A stretch of DNA of 64,000 nt from Deltaproteobacteria bacterium (GTDB lineage Bacteria; Desulfobacterota; Desulfobacteria; Desulfobacterales; Desulfobacteraceae): assembly GCA_013151635.1 (NCBI GenBank), contig JAADHV010000097.1, forward strand, positions 1 to 64,000. The letters run 5' to 3'. The position numbers and the translations under genes are program-made. Under the pieces are notes generated by a model. It did no database searches. It was given only the letters and a program-made list of their open reading frames with translations, and was not told where the DNA came from. Below, piece by piece: positions 39,508 to 49,358 of the stretch (its first letter is position 1; each line of letters opens with the position of its first letter).

Positions 39508-40161
39508 TCAATCCTTTGAATTTATTTTATTCGTTAATTCTTGGCAGATACGTTTTGCCTCATCCCATTTGTCGAATAAACCAATAACACTATTATGATC
39601 ATCTTCTTCATTAAGGCTAATATTAAAATTATATGCGAGCTGAAGCATTTCCTTTTTTTTATTCTGCATCACTATGGAAATAGGTTTTGCATCAAGTCTA
39701 AATCTTGTCCCTAGGAGATCCTTGCTAAAATACCCACCAAATCGCACATTTTCTTCCTCAAGATCATTAAATAATTTTGATTGTTCATTACAAAATAATG
39801 ATCGGGTTAATTTATAGATATCTTTATCCGATGGAGTTACATGATATGTAAAATTTAGCCCAGCTGCTGTAAATGGAGTGTGGGGTAAAAGTTTAACAAG
39901 CCGACCGATTTTTGATGATAGTAATTCTTTGGTGTTTTTATATTTAGTGTTTATTGAAAATTGCAATCGATCCGGAACAATATGTAATCGAAAGTCATCG
40001 GATTGAGCTTCTACAATTACGGGTAAACACGTTGCTCCTTGCAATTCTTTTTCCGTAAAAATTTTATTTTTATATAGCCAAACTGTATTTAATATATTTA
40101 CGTTGAAGGTGGAGGCAATAATAACTATGTTACAGTCAACAAAGTCTATATCGTGATTCAT
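39508..40161 (-). CDS. Hypothetical protein, first gene of three-gene module (possibly TIGR04255-like)
   Basis: 217-aa ORF on same strand, translationally coupled to the next two genes. Confidence 0.65.
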   Translation of the reverse strand: MNHDIDFVDCNIVIIASTFNVNILNTVWLYKNKIFTEKELQGATCLPVIVEAQSDDFRLHIVPDRLQFSINTKYKNTKELLSSKIGRLVKLLPHTPFTAAGLNFTYHVTPSDKDIYKLTRSLFCNEQSKLFNDLEEENVRFGGYFSKDLLGTRFRLDAKPISIVMQNKKKEMLQLAYNFNISLNEEDDHNSVIGLFDKWDEAKRICQELTNKINSKD

Positions 40162-40638
40162 TTTACAGTTTTTCCCAAGAATATTTTTTTGCTATGGATT
40201 ATTTAAAAAAATAATAACCATTTTTATTTATAAATCAAATATCATAAAAGATTATATAGAGCAAATTAATAATTATGATGCAAGCCGACTACTCAAGACT
40301 ACTTGCATTAGTCATAGCTTCCCCAATATTTAACAATTCAAACAGAATCTTTAAAAAACTTAAAAGCCTGTGGCCAGCCAGGAGTTGCCATATTCTGCAC
40401 CCCCAACCATAAAACACCGGAATACTTTTGATATTCCAGTTAATTTCAATTATTTTTTCAAAACAGGATGGACTACAAATGGATGGAAGGGGTGCAATCA
40501 TTTAAAGATTACGATGAGACAGGTACGGCATGGATCGGCCCTGTACAATTTTGCAAGTTCATAGTGTTGCTATAACGCATGTAATCTGATAATAACCACT
40601 TAAAAAAATAATAAATTTTTAATATTTTCCAGGTTGCC

Positions 40639-43044
40639 ATGGTAAAAAGAAAAAGCAAATCCGAAGTGCTGAAACAAAGAAGCAAAAAAAAGAAAAAAAA
40701 TATTGTCCTGTCTCTTTTTAAATGGTTTTTTATCCTGTTCATAATTTCAACGCTCCTGGGGTTTGCAGGACTTGCAGGGATTTATTATTACCTGAGCCGG
40801 GACCTGCCAAAAATAAATTCAATGAAAGATTACCGCCCTGCCACTGTGACCAGTGTGTTTTCAGATGACGGAAGGAAAATAGGAGAATTTTATGAAGAAA
40901 GAAGGATTGTCATCCCTTTATCCCAGATGCCTGAAAACCTTATCAATGCATTTATAGCGGCCGAGGATTCAAGGTTCAGGGAACACCCCGGCATTGATAT
41001 CCTTTCTATCCTGAGGGCTTCCATAAAAAACCTGAAGGCCGGGACCATCGTCCAGGGGGGCTCAACCATTACACAGCAGGTCACCAAGTCTTTTTTGCTG
41101 ACACCGGAAAGGACCTATAAAAGAAAGCTTAAAGAAGCTATACTTGCTTACAGGATTGAAAAAAAATTCACAAAAGATGAAATCCTTTTTCTTTACTTGA
41201 ACCAGATTTATCTTGGTCATGGTGCATATGGTGTGGAAGCGGCATCTGAAAACTATTTCGGCAAGCATGCAAAAGACTTGAACCTGGCTGAATGTTCAAT
41301 CCTGGCAGGACTTCCCCAGGCACCCAGCAGGTATTCCCCTTTCAAGTTCCCGGACCGTGCAAAGCAGCGCCAGATTTATGTATTAAACCGGATGAAGGAA
41401 GATGGCATGATCACGAACCTTGAGGCCACAGAAGCCATTGACCTGAAACTGGATATAAAGCCCAGGAAGAACTGGTTTATTGAAAGAGTGCCCTGTTATA
41501 CCGAGCATGTCAGACGATATGTTGAAAAACATTACGGCAAGGATGCCTTGTACAAACAGGGGCTCCAAATACATACAGCCGTGAATATTGAACTTCAGAA
41601 AATAGCCAGGAATGCTGTGAATAAAGGCCTTATTGAGCTTGACAGGCGAACCGGGTACCGGGGTCCGTTAAAAAATATCTCTGCCCTTCAAATAGAAAAC
41701 TTCTGCGCTGAAATCTCAAAAAAAATCGGCAATAAACTGCTGGAAAAAGGGCGCACCTACCAGGGCGTTGTATTAAGCATTGATGATGAAAAAGGTGTAA
41801 CAAATGTCAGGGTAGGCGATTTTCGCGGTATAATCAAGCTTGAAACCATGAAATGGGCAAGAAAACCAGACCCTGGTGTCGCTTATTATGAAACAAAGGT
41901 CACAAAGCCTTCCCAGGTTTTTAAACCGGGTGATGTTATCCTTGTCAAAGTGGCAAATGAAATTGTTGAAGACAATGACCTTGAATTTACACTTGACCAG
42001 CCCCCTGCAGCCCAATCTGCATTGTTGAGCATTGAAGCGGAAACAGGCCATGTAAAAGCAATGATCGGCGGACGCGATTACAAAAACAGTCAGTTTAACA
42101 GGGCCTATCAATCCAGGCGCCAGCCAGGAAGCGCATTCAAGCCCATAATATATGCCGCCGCCCTTGATAAAGGGTATACTGCTGCAAGCGTAATCATAGA
42201 TTCACCGGTTGTCTACGAAGACACTGAACGTGATTTTATCTGGAAACCCCGTAATTACAAAGAAAAATTTTATGGGCCTACCCTGTTCCGTGAAGCTCTT
42301 GTAAAATCAAGGAATATCGTCACCATTAAAATTCTCCAGGATATCGGGATAGACTATGTGATTAATTACGCCCGAAGACTTGGAATTACATCGGATATCA
42401 ACCAGGATTTGTCCATTGCACTTGGATCAAGCGGACTTTCCCTGCTTGAAATTGTCAATGCCTATTCTGTATTTTCAAACCTGGGTTACCTTATCGAGCC
42501 TGTATTTATAACAAAAATTTATGACCGTGACGGAAACCTGCTGGAAACCTCGAAACTTATCAGGAAAAAAGTCATTGATATGAGTACGGCCTATATCATG
42601 ACCAATATCATGGAAAATGTTGTAAAATCGGGAACAGGCTGGCGGATCAGAGCCCTGAAGCGCCCTGTGGCAGGGAAAACCGGAACTACAAACAACCTGT
42701 TTGATGCATGGTTCTTAGGCTATACACCAAGATATACCACAGGTGTCTGGGTAGGACTTGACAAGGAAGCCCCCCTTGGAAAAGGGGAGACAGGCTCAAG
42801 GGCCGCAAGCCCCATCTGGCTTGACTTTATGAAAAATGCCCTGAAAGGAAAACCTGCAAGGACATTTAATGTTCCGGAAGGCATTGTGTTTGCCAAAATT
42901 GATGCCAAAACAGGACTGCTTCCCATAGAAGAGTCGGAAAAGACAATCTTTGAATGTTTCAAAGAAGGCACCGTACCAACGGAACATACCCAGAAGCCGG
43001 GCACTGCGTCTGATTCCGAAGAACTTTTTAAAAAGGGGATTTAA
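40639..43044 (+). CDS. mrcA: Penicillin-binding protein 1A (bifunctional transglycosylase/transpeptidase)
   Basis: AAEDSRFREHPGIDILSILRA...GGSTITQQVTKSFLL; SRRQPGSAFKPIIY, KTGTTN. Confidence 0.96.
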   Translation: MVKRKSKSEVLKQRSKKKKKNIVLSLFKWFFILFIISTLLGFAGLAGIYYYLSRDLPKINSMKDYRPATVTSVFSDDGRKIGEFYEERRIVIPLSQMPENLINAFIAAEDSRFREHPGIDILSILRASIKNLKAGTIVQGGSTITQQVTKSFLLTPERTYKRKLKEAILAYRIEKKFTKDEILFLYLNQIYLGHGAYGVEAASENYFGKHAKDLNLAECSILAGLPQAPSRYSPFKFPDRAKQRQIYVLNRMKEDGMITNLEATEAIDLKLDIKPRKNWFIERVPCYTEHVRRYVEKHYGKDALYKQGLQIHTAVNIELQKIARNAVNKGLIELDRRTGYRGPLKNISALQIENFCAEISKKIGNKLLEKGRTYQGVVLSIDDEKGVTNVRVGDFRGIIKLETMKWARKPDPGVAYYETKVTKPSQVFKPGDVILVKVANEIVEDNDLEFTLDQPPAAQSALLSIEAETGHVKAMIGGRDYKNSQFNRAYQSRRQPGSAFKPIIYAAALDKGYTAASVIIDSPVVYEDTERDFIWKPRNYKEKFYGPTLFREALVKSRNIVTIKILQDIGIDYVINYARRLGITSDINQDLSIALGSSGLSLLEIVNAYSVFSNLGYLIEPVFITKIYDRDGNLLETSKLIRKKVIDMSTAYIMTNIMENVVKSGTGWRIRALKRPVAGKTGTTNNLFDAWFLGYTPRYTTGVWVGLDKEAPLGKGETGSRAASPIWLDFMKNALKGKPARTFNVPEGIVFAKIDAKTGLLPIEESEKTIFECFKEGTVPTEHTQKPGTASDSEELFKKGI

Positions 43045-43054
43045 TAAGGCCTGG

Positions 43055-44107
43055 CTATTTTAAAACAGCCTTAAAATACCGGTAAGCATTTTCATAACAG
43101 ATTTTATCAATTATTCTGGATGAGATGCCGTGGTTTTGCATTTCCCTGACTAAAAAAGGAAGAGACTTCACACCGGATATATTTTGGGGGAGACTTGTAA
43201 CCCCGTCAAAATCACTTCCTAATCCCAGGCAGTCTTCACCGCCTTTATTCACTATATGTTTCAGGTGTTCAACCAAAAGGGCAAGTGGGGCACCAGAAAA
43301 GTTTGACAAAGCTTCATGACTTATTTTACTGGCATCTTGAAAAGTAAGGCTCTTATCCTTAAGACCTTTAAGAATTCTGTCCCGGTTGACTTTTTCACGT
43401 TTAAAATATTCAGGACTGATAAACCCGGACCCATATGTCAGGCCAATGATCCCACCTCTTTGTGCAATCATCCGGATCATATCATCGGTCAGGTTCCGGT
43501 CATTAGGGCAGACTGCCCTGGCGTTTGAATGGCTTGCCGCAAAAGGGATTTTTGTTATTGACGCAATATCGTAAAACCCTTTGTCAGATGCATGGGACAC
43601 ATCGACAATAACCCCAAGTTCATTACAATACCGGATGAGCTGTTCTCCAAGTTTTGTCAGCCCGCCTTTATTTCCAAACACTGTTCCGCAAAATTCATTA
43701 TCATCCCAGGCAATGGTTAAAAGCCTTACACCGCGGTTATAAAAATGTTCAAGCATTTCAGGCTTTCCCATTAACGGCACTGCTCCTTCAATTGCTATGA
43801 TTGCCGCTGTTTTCCCTTTTGTTTCCATGGCAGAGGAAAGCCCCTCCAAAGACCCGGCCCTGACAAACCTGTCTTTATGAGTTTCAGTCAAAGTTTCAAT
43901 GGCGTCAATATACATGTTGCAGGCATCAAATTCCCTGCCTGGATGAGCAGCCCCCAGTATAAAACAGGCAAAAACCTGGGCCTTGATGTTTGATGAAATG
44001 ATGCCCGGCAAATTAAGGTGAAGTTCATCAGATGTTGCAAAATCCTGCCTTTCTTCCACAATTTTCTGAATCGTATCACAATGCAGGTCAAAAAATTTCA
44101 TAGCCAT
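43055..44107 (-). CDS. Membrane dipeptidase (peptidase M19)
   Basis: FFDLHCDTIQ...GVRLLTIAWDDNEFCGT...VDVSHASDKGFYDIASITKIPFAASHSNARAV. Confidence 0.93.
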   Translation of the reverse strand: MAMKFFDLHCDTIQKIVEERQDFATSDELHLNLPGIISSNIKAQVFACFILGAAHPGREFDACNMYIDAIETLTETHKDRFVRAGSLEGLSSAMETKGKTAAIIAIEGAVPLMGKPEMLEHFYNRGVRLLTIAWDDNEFCGTVFGNKGGLTKLGEQLIRYCNELGVIVDVSHASDKGFYDIASITKIPFAASHSNARAVCPNDRNLTDDMIRMIAQRGGIIGLTYGSGFISPEYFKREKVNRDRILKGLKDKSLTFQDASKISHEALSNFSGAPLALLVEHLKHIVNKGGEDCLGLGSDFDGVTSLPQNISGVKSLPFLVREMQNHGISSRIIDKICYENAYRYFKAVLK

Positions 44108-45159
44108 TTCCCTTTAGTTTTCCTGTCCAACTCACATATATCGACCTCATTCAGTGGAATTGTATCATCCCGGCAGATTGAAAATTCAAGTCCTTTATAC
44201 TTTTGGTTTAATTTTTTTAAATTAATATTTTTATCACCCCTCAGACGTGATTCCGAGTTTGGATGAACGTTTAAGACAATTCCTTCGGATTTCAAAATTC
44301 CATGATATTGATCTATTCTGGTGCATACATCATCATATAGGATTTCAGAAAAGACAAGGTGGCCAAAGGCCGGGTGCCAGGGGCCTGCAAGCACCATTGA
44401 TTTATCTTCCATCATGGGGGAAGCCTGAAGCCCCATGCGGATAACATCAACATCGCCGGCCTTAAAAATCTGATACATGCCTTTGACAAGCCGTATAGTC
44501 TCTTCAAGGCCAAGCGGTTTATACTTTTTGGTTTTATACCATTTTTCCATAAGGCTTCCCTTTAACACCATCAAGGGATAAATCCTGGCAAAGTCAGGCC
44601 CAAGCTTTGCTATTTTCTTTGTGCTTTCAAATAATGAACTATCATTATCTCCCGGCAGACCTGCCATGACCTGGACTCCGATCTTGAAGGGGTATTTTTT
44701 CAAAAGTTGCATGGCATTTATTGCATCCATGGCGGTGTGGCCTCTTTTTGATTTTAAGAGGACCTCATCATTCATTGACTGGACCCCAAGCTCAACAGCA
44801 GATATATTATATGGTGCGACAAGATCAAGCGTTTTTTGGCTAATGGTGTCAGGTCTGGTGGAAAAGCGTATGCTGTCAATTTTTCCAGCTTTAATCAAGG
44901 GCTGGATAAATTCAAGCAACCTTGTAATGTCTTCTGGCCCCAGGCCCAGGAAATTCCCCCCGAAAAAGGCAAGCACCACCTTTTTCCTTTTACCCTTATA
45001 CTGATAATACTGAGCTGCAATCTTACGAATATCTTCTTTATCCGGCAGTCTTGATTTCTGGCTGGTAATTATTGATTGATTGCAGAATGCGCATTGATGG
45101 GGACACCCTGAATGGGGAATGAATACGGGAATCACAAGTGGTCTTTTTGCATGATCCAT
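44098..45159 (-). CDS. Radical SAM protein, Elp3-like/YhcC-type
   Basis: FIPHSGCPHQCAFCNQ (CxxxCxxC), FFGGNFLGL, VELGVQSMNDEVL. Confidence 0.9.
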   Translation of the reverse strand: MDHAKRPLVIPVFIPHSGCPHQCAFCNQSIITSQKSRLPDKEDIRKIAAQYYQYKGKRKKVVLAFFGGNFLGLGPEDITRLLEFIQPLIKAGKIDSIRFSTRPDTISQKTLDLVAPYNISAVELGVQSMNDEVLLKSKRGHTAMDAINAMQLLKKYPFKIGVQVMAGLPGDNDSSLFESTKKIAKLGPDFARIYPLMVLKGSLMEKWYKTKKYKPLGLEETIRLVKGMYQIFKAGDVDVIRMGLQASPMMEDKSMVLAGPWHPAFGHLVFSEILYDDVCTRIDQYHGILKSEGIVLNVHPNSESRLRGDKNINLKKLNQKYKGLEFSICRDDTIPLNEVDICELDRKTKGKWL

Positions 45160-45172
45160 GGGAAAGACCCTG

Positions 45173-46750
45173 TCAGTGTTTCATTTTCTTAAGAATTTTT
45201 AAAGCCTTTTTTGCAGAATCCTGCTCTGCTGCTTTTTTATTTTTCCCAAACCCGGTGGATTCGATACCAAAAAGGTTTAAACTGATCTCAAAAGTTTTAT
45301 CATGATCAGGGCCGCTTTCTTTTTGGACCACATATTGAGGCGTTACAGCACCATGTTCCTGGGCAAATTCCTGTAATGTACTCTTGTAATCTACAGTTTC
45401 TTCATTTGAAATAATCCTGTCAAAGCTGTCGCTGAAAAGATCATGGATCAATTCCATGATCTTTTCAAATCCACCATCAAGGTAGGCTGCGGCAATAATT
45501 GCCTCAAAAGCATCCGACAATATGGAATTTTTATCAAACCCCCTGGAAAGGGCTTCTCCTTTTCCAAGCCTGATAAACCTGCCAAGGTCTATAAACCTTG
45601 CCATTTCAGCCAGGGCGGGTTCACTGACCAGATTGGATCTCAGCTTTGAAAGCTCCCCTTCTTTTTTTAATGGACTTTTTTCCATCAGAAGATGCCCGAC
45701 ACAAAGCCCTAAAACAGCATCCCCTAAAAACTCGAGCCGCTCATTATCAGAAGAGCATGAACCCTGGTTTTCATTTACATAAGACCTGTGGCAGAGCGCA
45801 TTAACAAGCAGTGACCTGTCTTTAAACACATATCCCATATTATTTTCAAGGATGCTTAAATCCGTATACTTTTCCTTGATCTCAGCTAAACGCCTGTTTA
45901 GTGCTTTGAATACAGGATAGCCGATATCAAGGTTATTTCTGCCGGAACCTATATTAACACCTTTATTAAACGCCCCGTGAAAATCAGATCCGCCCGTAAC
46001 AATCAAATTCTTCTTATCTGCAAGATGCTTATAAAAAGATGTCATTGAAGCATCATGGCCTGTATAATAGACTTCCAGACCCTCCAGGCCATAAGTTTTC
46101 AAGGTATCAATAAAAATTTCCAACTGACCGCTTTTATTGAAAGTCAGCAGGCCTGGATGTGCAAGGACAGGAAGTCCGCCTGCTTCAAGAATCGTCTGGA
46201 TCGCCTTGAGACAGGTGACTTTATATTTACTTACATAAGCTGGTCTGTCTTTGCCAAGATATTTGTCAAACGCTTCCTTAAAGGTTTTAACATATCCTTT
46301 TTCCCTCATGAGTTCTGCAATATGGGGGCGGCCTGTCTGTTTTGCACCAAAACGCTTCTCGACCTGCTCGATGCTGATATCGAATCCAAGGGTGTTTAAT
46401 TTTTCAATAATTTTCGGATTTCTTTGGGTTCTGGCATTTTTTGCATTGTCAAGAATGGCGTTAAGATTTCGATCATAAACGCTGAAACCATAGCCCAAAA
46501 GGTGAATACTTCCTGCCTCCATGAATTCTAAAGGAGGTTCACAGCTTATTTCAACTCCGGTTATAAATTCCGGCCAATTTGTATTAGGGTGTCTTAAAAC
46601 TTCCCTGATACCTTCTATTGTATCATGGTCTGTTATGGAAATGGCCCTGAGCCCTGTTTCCTTTGCCAGGGCCATTATTTCTAAAGGGGAAAATGATCCG
46701 TCTGAGGCTGTTGAATGTATATGAAGATCAACCAATGAACTTTCTTGCAC
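45173..46750 (-). CDS. rnc: PHP-domain phosphoesterase (RNase AM/YciV-like) fused to ribonuclease III
   Basis: N-term DLHIHSTASDGSFSPLEI...ITDHDT...HPG...GSDFHG; C-term NERLEFLGDAVLGL, DAFEAIIAAAYLDGG, dsRBD KSTLQEFAQEHG...GFGKNKKAAEQDSAKKALK; single uninterrupted ORF. Confidence 0.93.
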   Translation of the reverse strand: MQESSLVDLHIHSTASDGSFSPLEIMALAKETGLRAISITDHDTIEGIREVLRHPNTNWPEFITGVEISCEPPLEFMEAGSIHLLGYGFSVYDRNLNAILDNAKNARTQRNPKIIEKLNTLGFDISIEQVEKRFGAKQTGRPHIAELMREKGYVKTFKEAFDKYLGKDRPAYVSKYKVTCLKAIQTILEAGGLPVLAHPGLLTFNKSGQLEIFIDTLKTYGLEGLEVYYTGHDASMTSFYKHLADKKNLIVTGGSDFHGAFNKGVNIGSGRNNLDIGYPVFKALNRRLAEIKEKYTDLSILENNMGYVFKDRSLLVNALCHRSYVNENQGSCSSDNERLEFLGDAVLGLCVGHLLMEKSPLKKEGELSKLRSNLVSEPALAEMARFIDLGRFIRLGKGEALSRGFDKNSILSDAFEAIIAAAYLDGGFEKIMELIHDLFSDSFDRIISNEETVDYKSTLQEFAQEHGAVTPQYVVQKESGPDHDKTFEISLNLFGIESTGFGKNKKAAEQDSAKKALKILKKMKH

Positions 46751-46753
46751 CGG

Positions 46754-47116
46754 CTAAATGCCAAGAGCCTTCTCCATATCCTCTTCACGGGTCTTGCAGT
46801 CAATGCACTGGGTTGTGACAGGGCGTGCCATAAGCCGTTTAAGGGATATCTCCTCCTCGCAAACCTCGCATATCCCAAATGTCTTGTTTTCAATACGTGC
46901 AAGCGTTTTTTTAATTTTCTTGATCAATTTATGTTCACGGTCCCGGATACGAAGCTCAAAGCTCCTGTCCGATTCATGGGAGGCCCTGTCCGTTGGATCG
47001 GCAAAATTCTCTTTTGGCTTGGTCATACCTGTTACAGTACTGTCAGCATGGGAAAGAAGCTCCTGAAGCCTGTCATTTAAAAGATTTTTAAAAAATTCCA
47101 AATCTTCTTTTTTCAT
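46754..47116 (-). CDS. dksA: DksA/TraR family zinc-finger protein
   Basis: ADPTDRASHESDRSFELRIRDRE...FGICEVCEEEISLKRLMARPVTTQCIDCK. Confidence 0.94.
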   Translation of the reverse strand: MKKEDLEFFKNLLNDRLQELLSHADSTVTGMTKPKENFADPTDRASHESDRSFELRIRDREHKLIKKIKKTLARIENKTFGICEVCEEEISLKRLMARPVTTQCIDCKTREEDMEKALGI

Positions 47117-47232
47117 TGTATTTGCCCTTTATCTTAAATTACAAGAACATCCAAAAAAGATATTATACTAAAATTTAACAAAATGTAAAGAATTAAATAG
47201 CAGGCTTAAAGGCATGTCAGCCACTGCTCCGG

Positions 47233-48510
47233 CTATTTTTCCCCTGGCAGGTCTATATTAAATAACTGGTGGGTGACGTCAAGGTAAAGGGAATCATCCC
47301 TGTGGTCACCTGTATTACGCAGAAAAAGGATGGGGTCATGGATGGTCCTGCTTGCAATGGCCCGGGTCATGCGCCGGATTGCTTCAATATCTTCACTTGA
47401 AAGGTGTTTTAAATGTGAAATGGTCTTTTCATACTCAATTTCGACTATGGAAGACATTTTCTCGTTCAGGGCCTTAATCGTCGGTACAATGGCAAGGCTG
47501 TCCAGCCATTTGCGGAATTTTACCACGGCTTCTTCAATATATCTTTCAGCCTTGACCGTTTCTTTTCCCCGCTGCTCGATATTTGACTCGACAATATTTT
47601 TCAAATCATCAATGTCATAAACATAAGCATTGGAAATCGTGTTGATTTCCGGATCAATATCCCTTGGAACGGCGATATCAATAAAAAAAAGTGTGTTATG
47701 ATGTCTTTTCTTCATGGCCTTCTTGACAATAGCCCGGTCAAGGACATAATCTTTTGCACCGGTTGAACTTATTATAATATCAACATCTTTTAATGCATCT
47801 TCCCTTTCTTCAAATTTGACAGCCTGCCCATTGAATTTCCTGGCAAGCTCAATAGCGTTTTTAAAGGTACGATTTGCCACTATAATATGCTCGACTTTGT
47901 TGGATATGAGGTGTTCCACGGCAAGTTCCGCCATTTCACCGGCCCCCAGCAGCATAACGCTTTTCCGGGATAAATCGGAAAAAATTTTATTGGCAAGCTC
48001 TACGGCTGCATAGCTTATGGAAACCGCATTATCCCCTATTCCGGTCTCTTTTCTGACCTTTTTTGCAATATTGAATGTTTTATGCATCAGCCTGTTCAAA
48101 AGCACTCCTGACGAGTTATTTTCCACAGCCACTCTATAGGCCTTTTTGATCTGGCCTAAAATCTGCGGCTCGCCTACCACCATTGAATCCAGGCTTGATG
48201 CTACCCTGAACATATGCTGGATCGCCTCATCTTCCCTGTAAATATATAAAGAACTTTTAAACTCGGAAATTTCAATTTTCTTATGGCGTGAAATATATCC
48301 AATTATTTTATCAAGCTGTTCACCCATCCCGGGAACATATAAAACTTCTGTCCGGTTGCAGGTGGAAAACACAATACTCTCTTTAATGTCTTTGTCTTTC
48401 TTAAAAAAATCAAGGGCCGCCAGGGTCTCTTCACTGGAAAAAGACAATTTTTCCCTTAGTTCCACGGGCGCTGTTTTATGGTTTACACCGATTAATATTA
48501 TTTTTGACAT
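47233..48510 (-). CDS. hemA: Glutamyl-tRNA reductase
   Basis: GVNHKTAPVELREKLSF...VFSTCNRTEVL...GEPQILGQIKKAY. Confidence 0.97.
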   Translation of the reverse strand: MSKIILIGVNHKTAPVELREKLSFSSEETLAALDFFKKDKDIKESIVFSTCNRTEVLYVPGMGEQLDKIIGYISRHKKIEISEFKSSLYIYREDEAIQHMFRVASSLDSMVVGEPQILGQIKKAYRVAVENNSSGVLLNRLMHKTFNIAKKVRKETGIGDNAVSISYAAVELANKIFSDLSRKSVMLLGAGEMAELAVEHLISNKVEHIIVANRTFKNAIELARKFNGQAVKFEEREDALKDVDIIISSTGAKDYVLDRAIVKKAMKKRHHNTLFFIDIAVPRDIDPEINTISNAYVYDIDDLKNIVESNIEQRGKETVKAERYIEEAVVKFRKWLDSLAIVPTIKALNEKMSSIVEIEYEKTISHLKHLSSEDIEAIRRMTRAIASRTIHDPILFLRNTGDHRDDSLYLDVTHQLFNIDLPGEK

Positions 48511-48521
48511 TGTTTTTTCTT

Positions 48522-49355
48522 TTATTTTGTAAAGACCTGGTGGTGTCCGCCTATCAGCATATTAACCCCAAGAAATGTAAATATTATGATAAAAAAACCG
48601 ATAATGGTCATTATGGCTGACTTCCTGCCCTGCCACCCCGAATAAAGGCGAAGATGCAGTAAAGCCGCATAGACCAGCCATGTTCCTACTGAAAATACCT
48701 CTTTGGGGTCCCAATCCCAGAATCTTCCCCAGACGGCCTTTGCATAGATAAACCCTGTCACAAGCCCTATAGTCAGCAATGAAAATCCCGTAGTTAAGCA
48801 AGTGTATCCGACATTATCAAGAAGATCCAGCGATGGCAGCCGTTTGAAAAAAAAACCCGGACTTTTGCTCTTAATGCCCTTTTCCTGTAACAGGTATAAT
48901 ATGCCTGCTCCGCAAGCAAGGGCCAGGGCAGCCTCCCCTGTAAACACCAGGATAATATGGGAATATAACCAGAACCCCTTTAACACCGCATTTTTCTCAA
49001 CTGCTGTATCCGGGATTATCAACACCGCAAACATAATGACAAATAACAATGCCGAAGCAAATACTCCAAGAATTTTAAGGTCAAACTTATACTGGAAGAA
49101 TAAAAACATGCAGCCAAGGGCAAAGGCCGCCAGCGACAAGCTCTGGGATAAATTCTGTATGGGCACAAGCTTTGTTGCCATTGTGTAAATCAATATATAG
49201 ATAAAATGGGATACAACAGCCGTTGTAACAAGGTAAAGCGCTGTTTTCTGGTACAAAGGTTTTTGATTGAACAAAAAAAACACATACCCTGCCATGCTCA
49301 TGAAATAAAGCAGGGTCGTTATCTTTAACACCATATCCGCAGTTTGAAGACTCAT
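48522..49355 (-). CDS. ccsB: Cytochrome c biogenesis protein CcsB/HemX-like
   Basis: GFIYAKAVWGRFWDWDPKEVFSVGTWLVYAALLHLRLYSGW (WWD-like region), multiple TM. Confidence 0.9.
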   Translation of the reverse strand: MSLQTADMVLKITTLLYFMSMAGYVFFLFNQKPLYQKTALYLVTTAVVSHFIYILIYTMATKLVPIQNLSQSLSLAAFALGCMFLFFQYKFDLKILGVFASALLFVIMFAVLIIPDTAVEKNAVLKGFWLYSHIILVFTGEAALALACGAGILYLLQEKGIKSKSPGFFFKRLPSLDLLDNVGYTCLTTGFSLLTIGLVTGFIYAKAVWGRFWDWDPKEVFSVGTWLVYAALLHLRLYSGWQGRKSAIMTIIGFFIIIFTFLGVNMLIGGHHQVFTK

Positions 49356-49358
49356 TTA

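Noticed and set aside
31374-40600. CRISPR array or integron attC array
   Set aside because: Only three diverged repeats with irregular spacing; no regular spacers and no recognisable RYYYAAC/GTTRRRY attC core.
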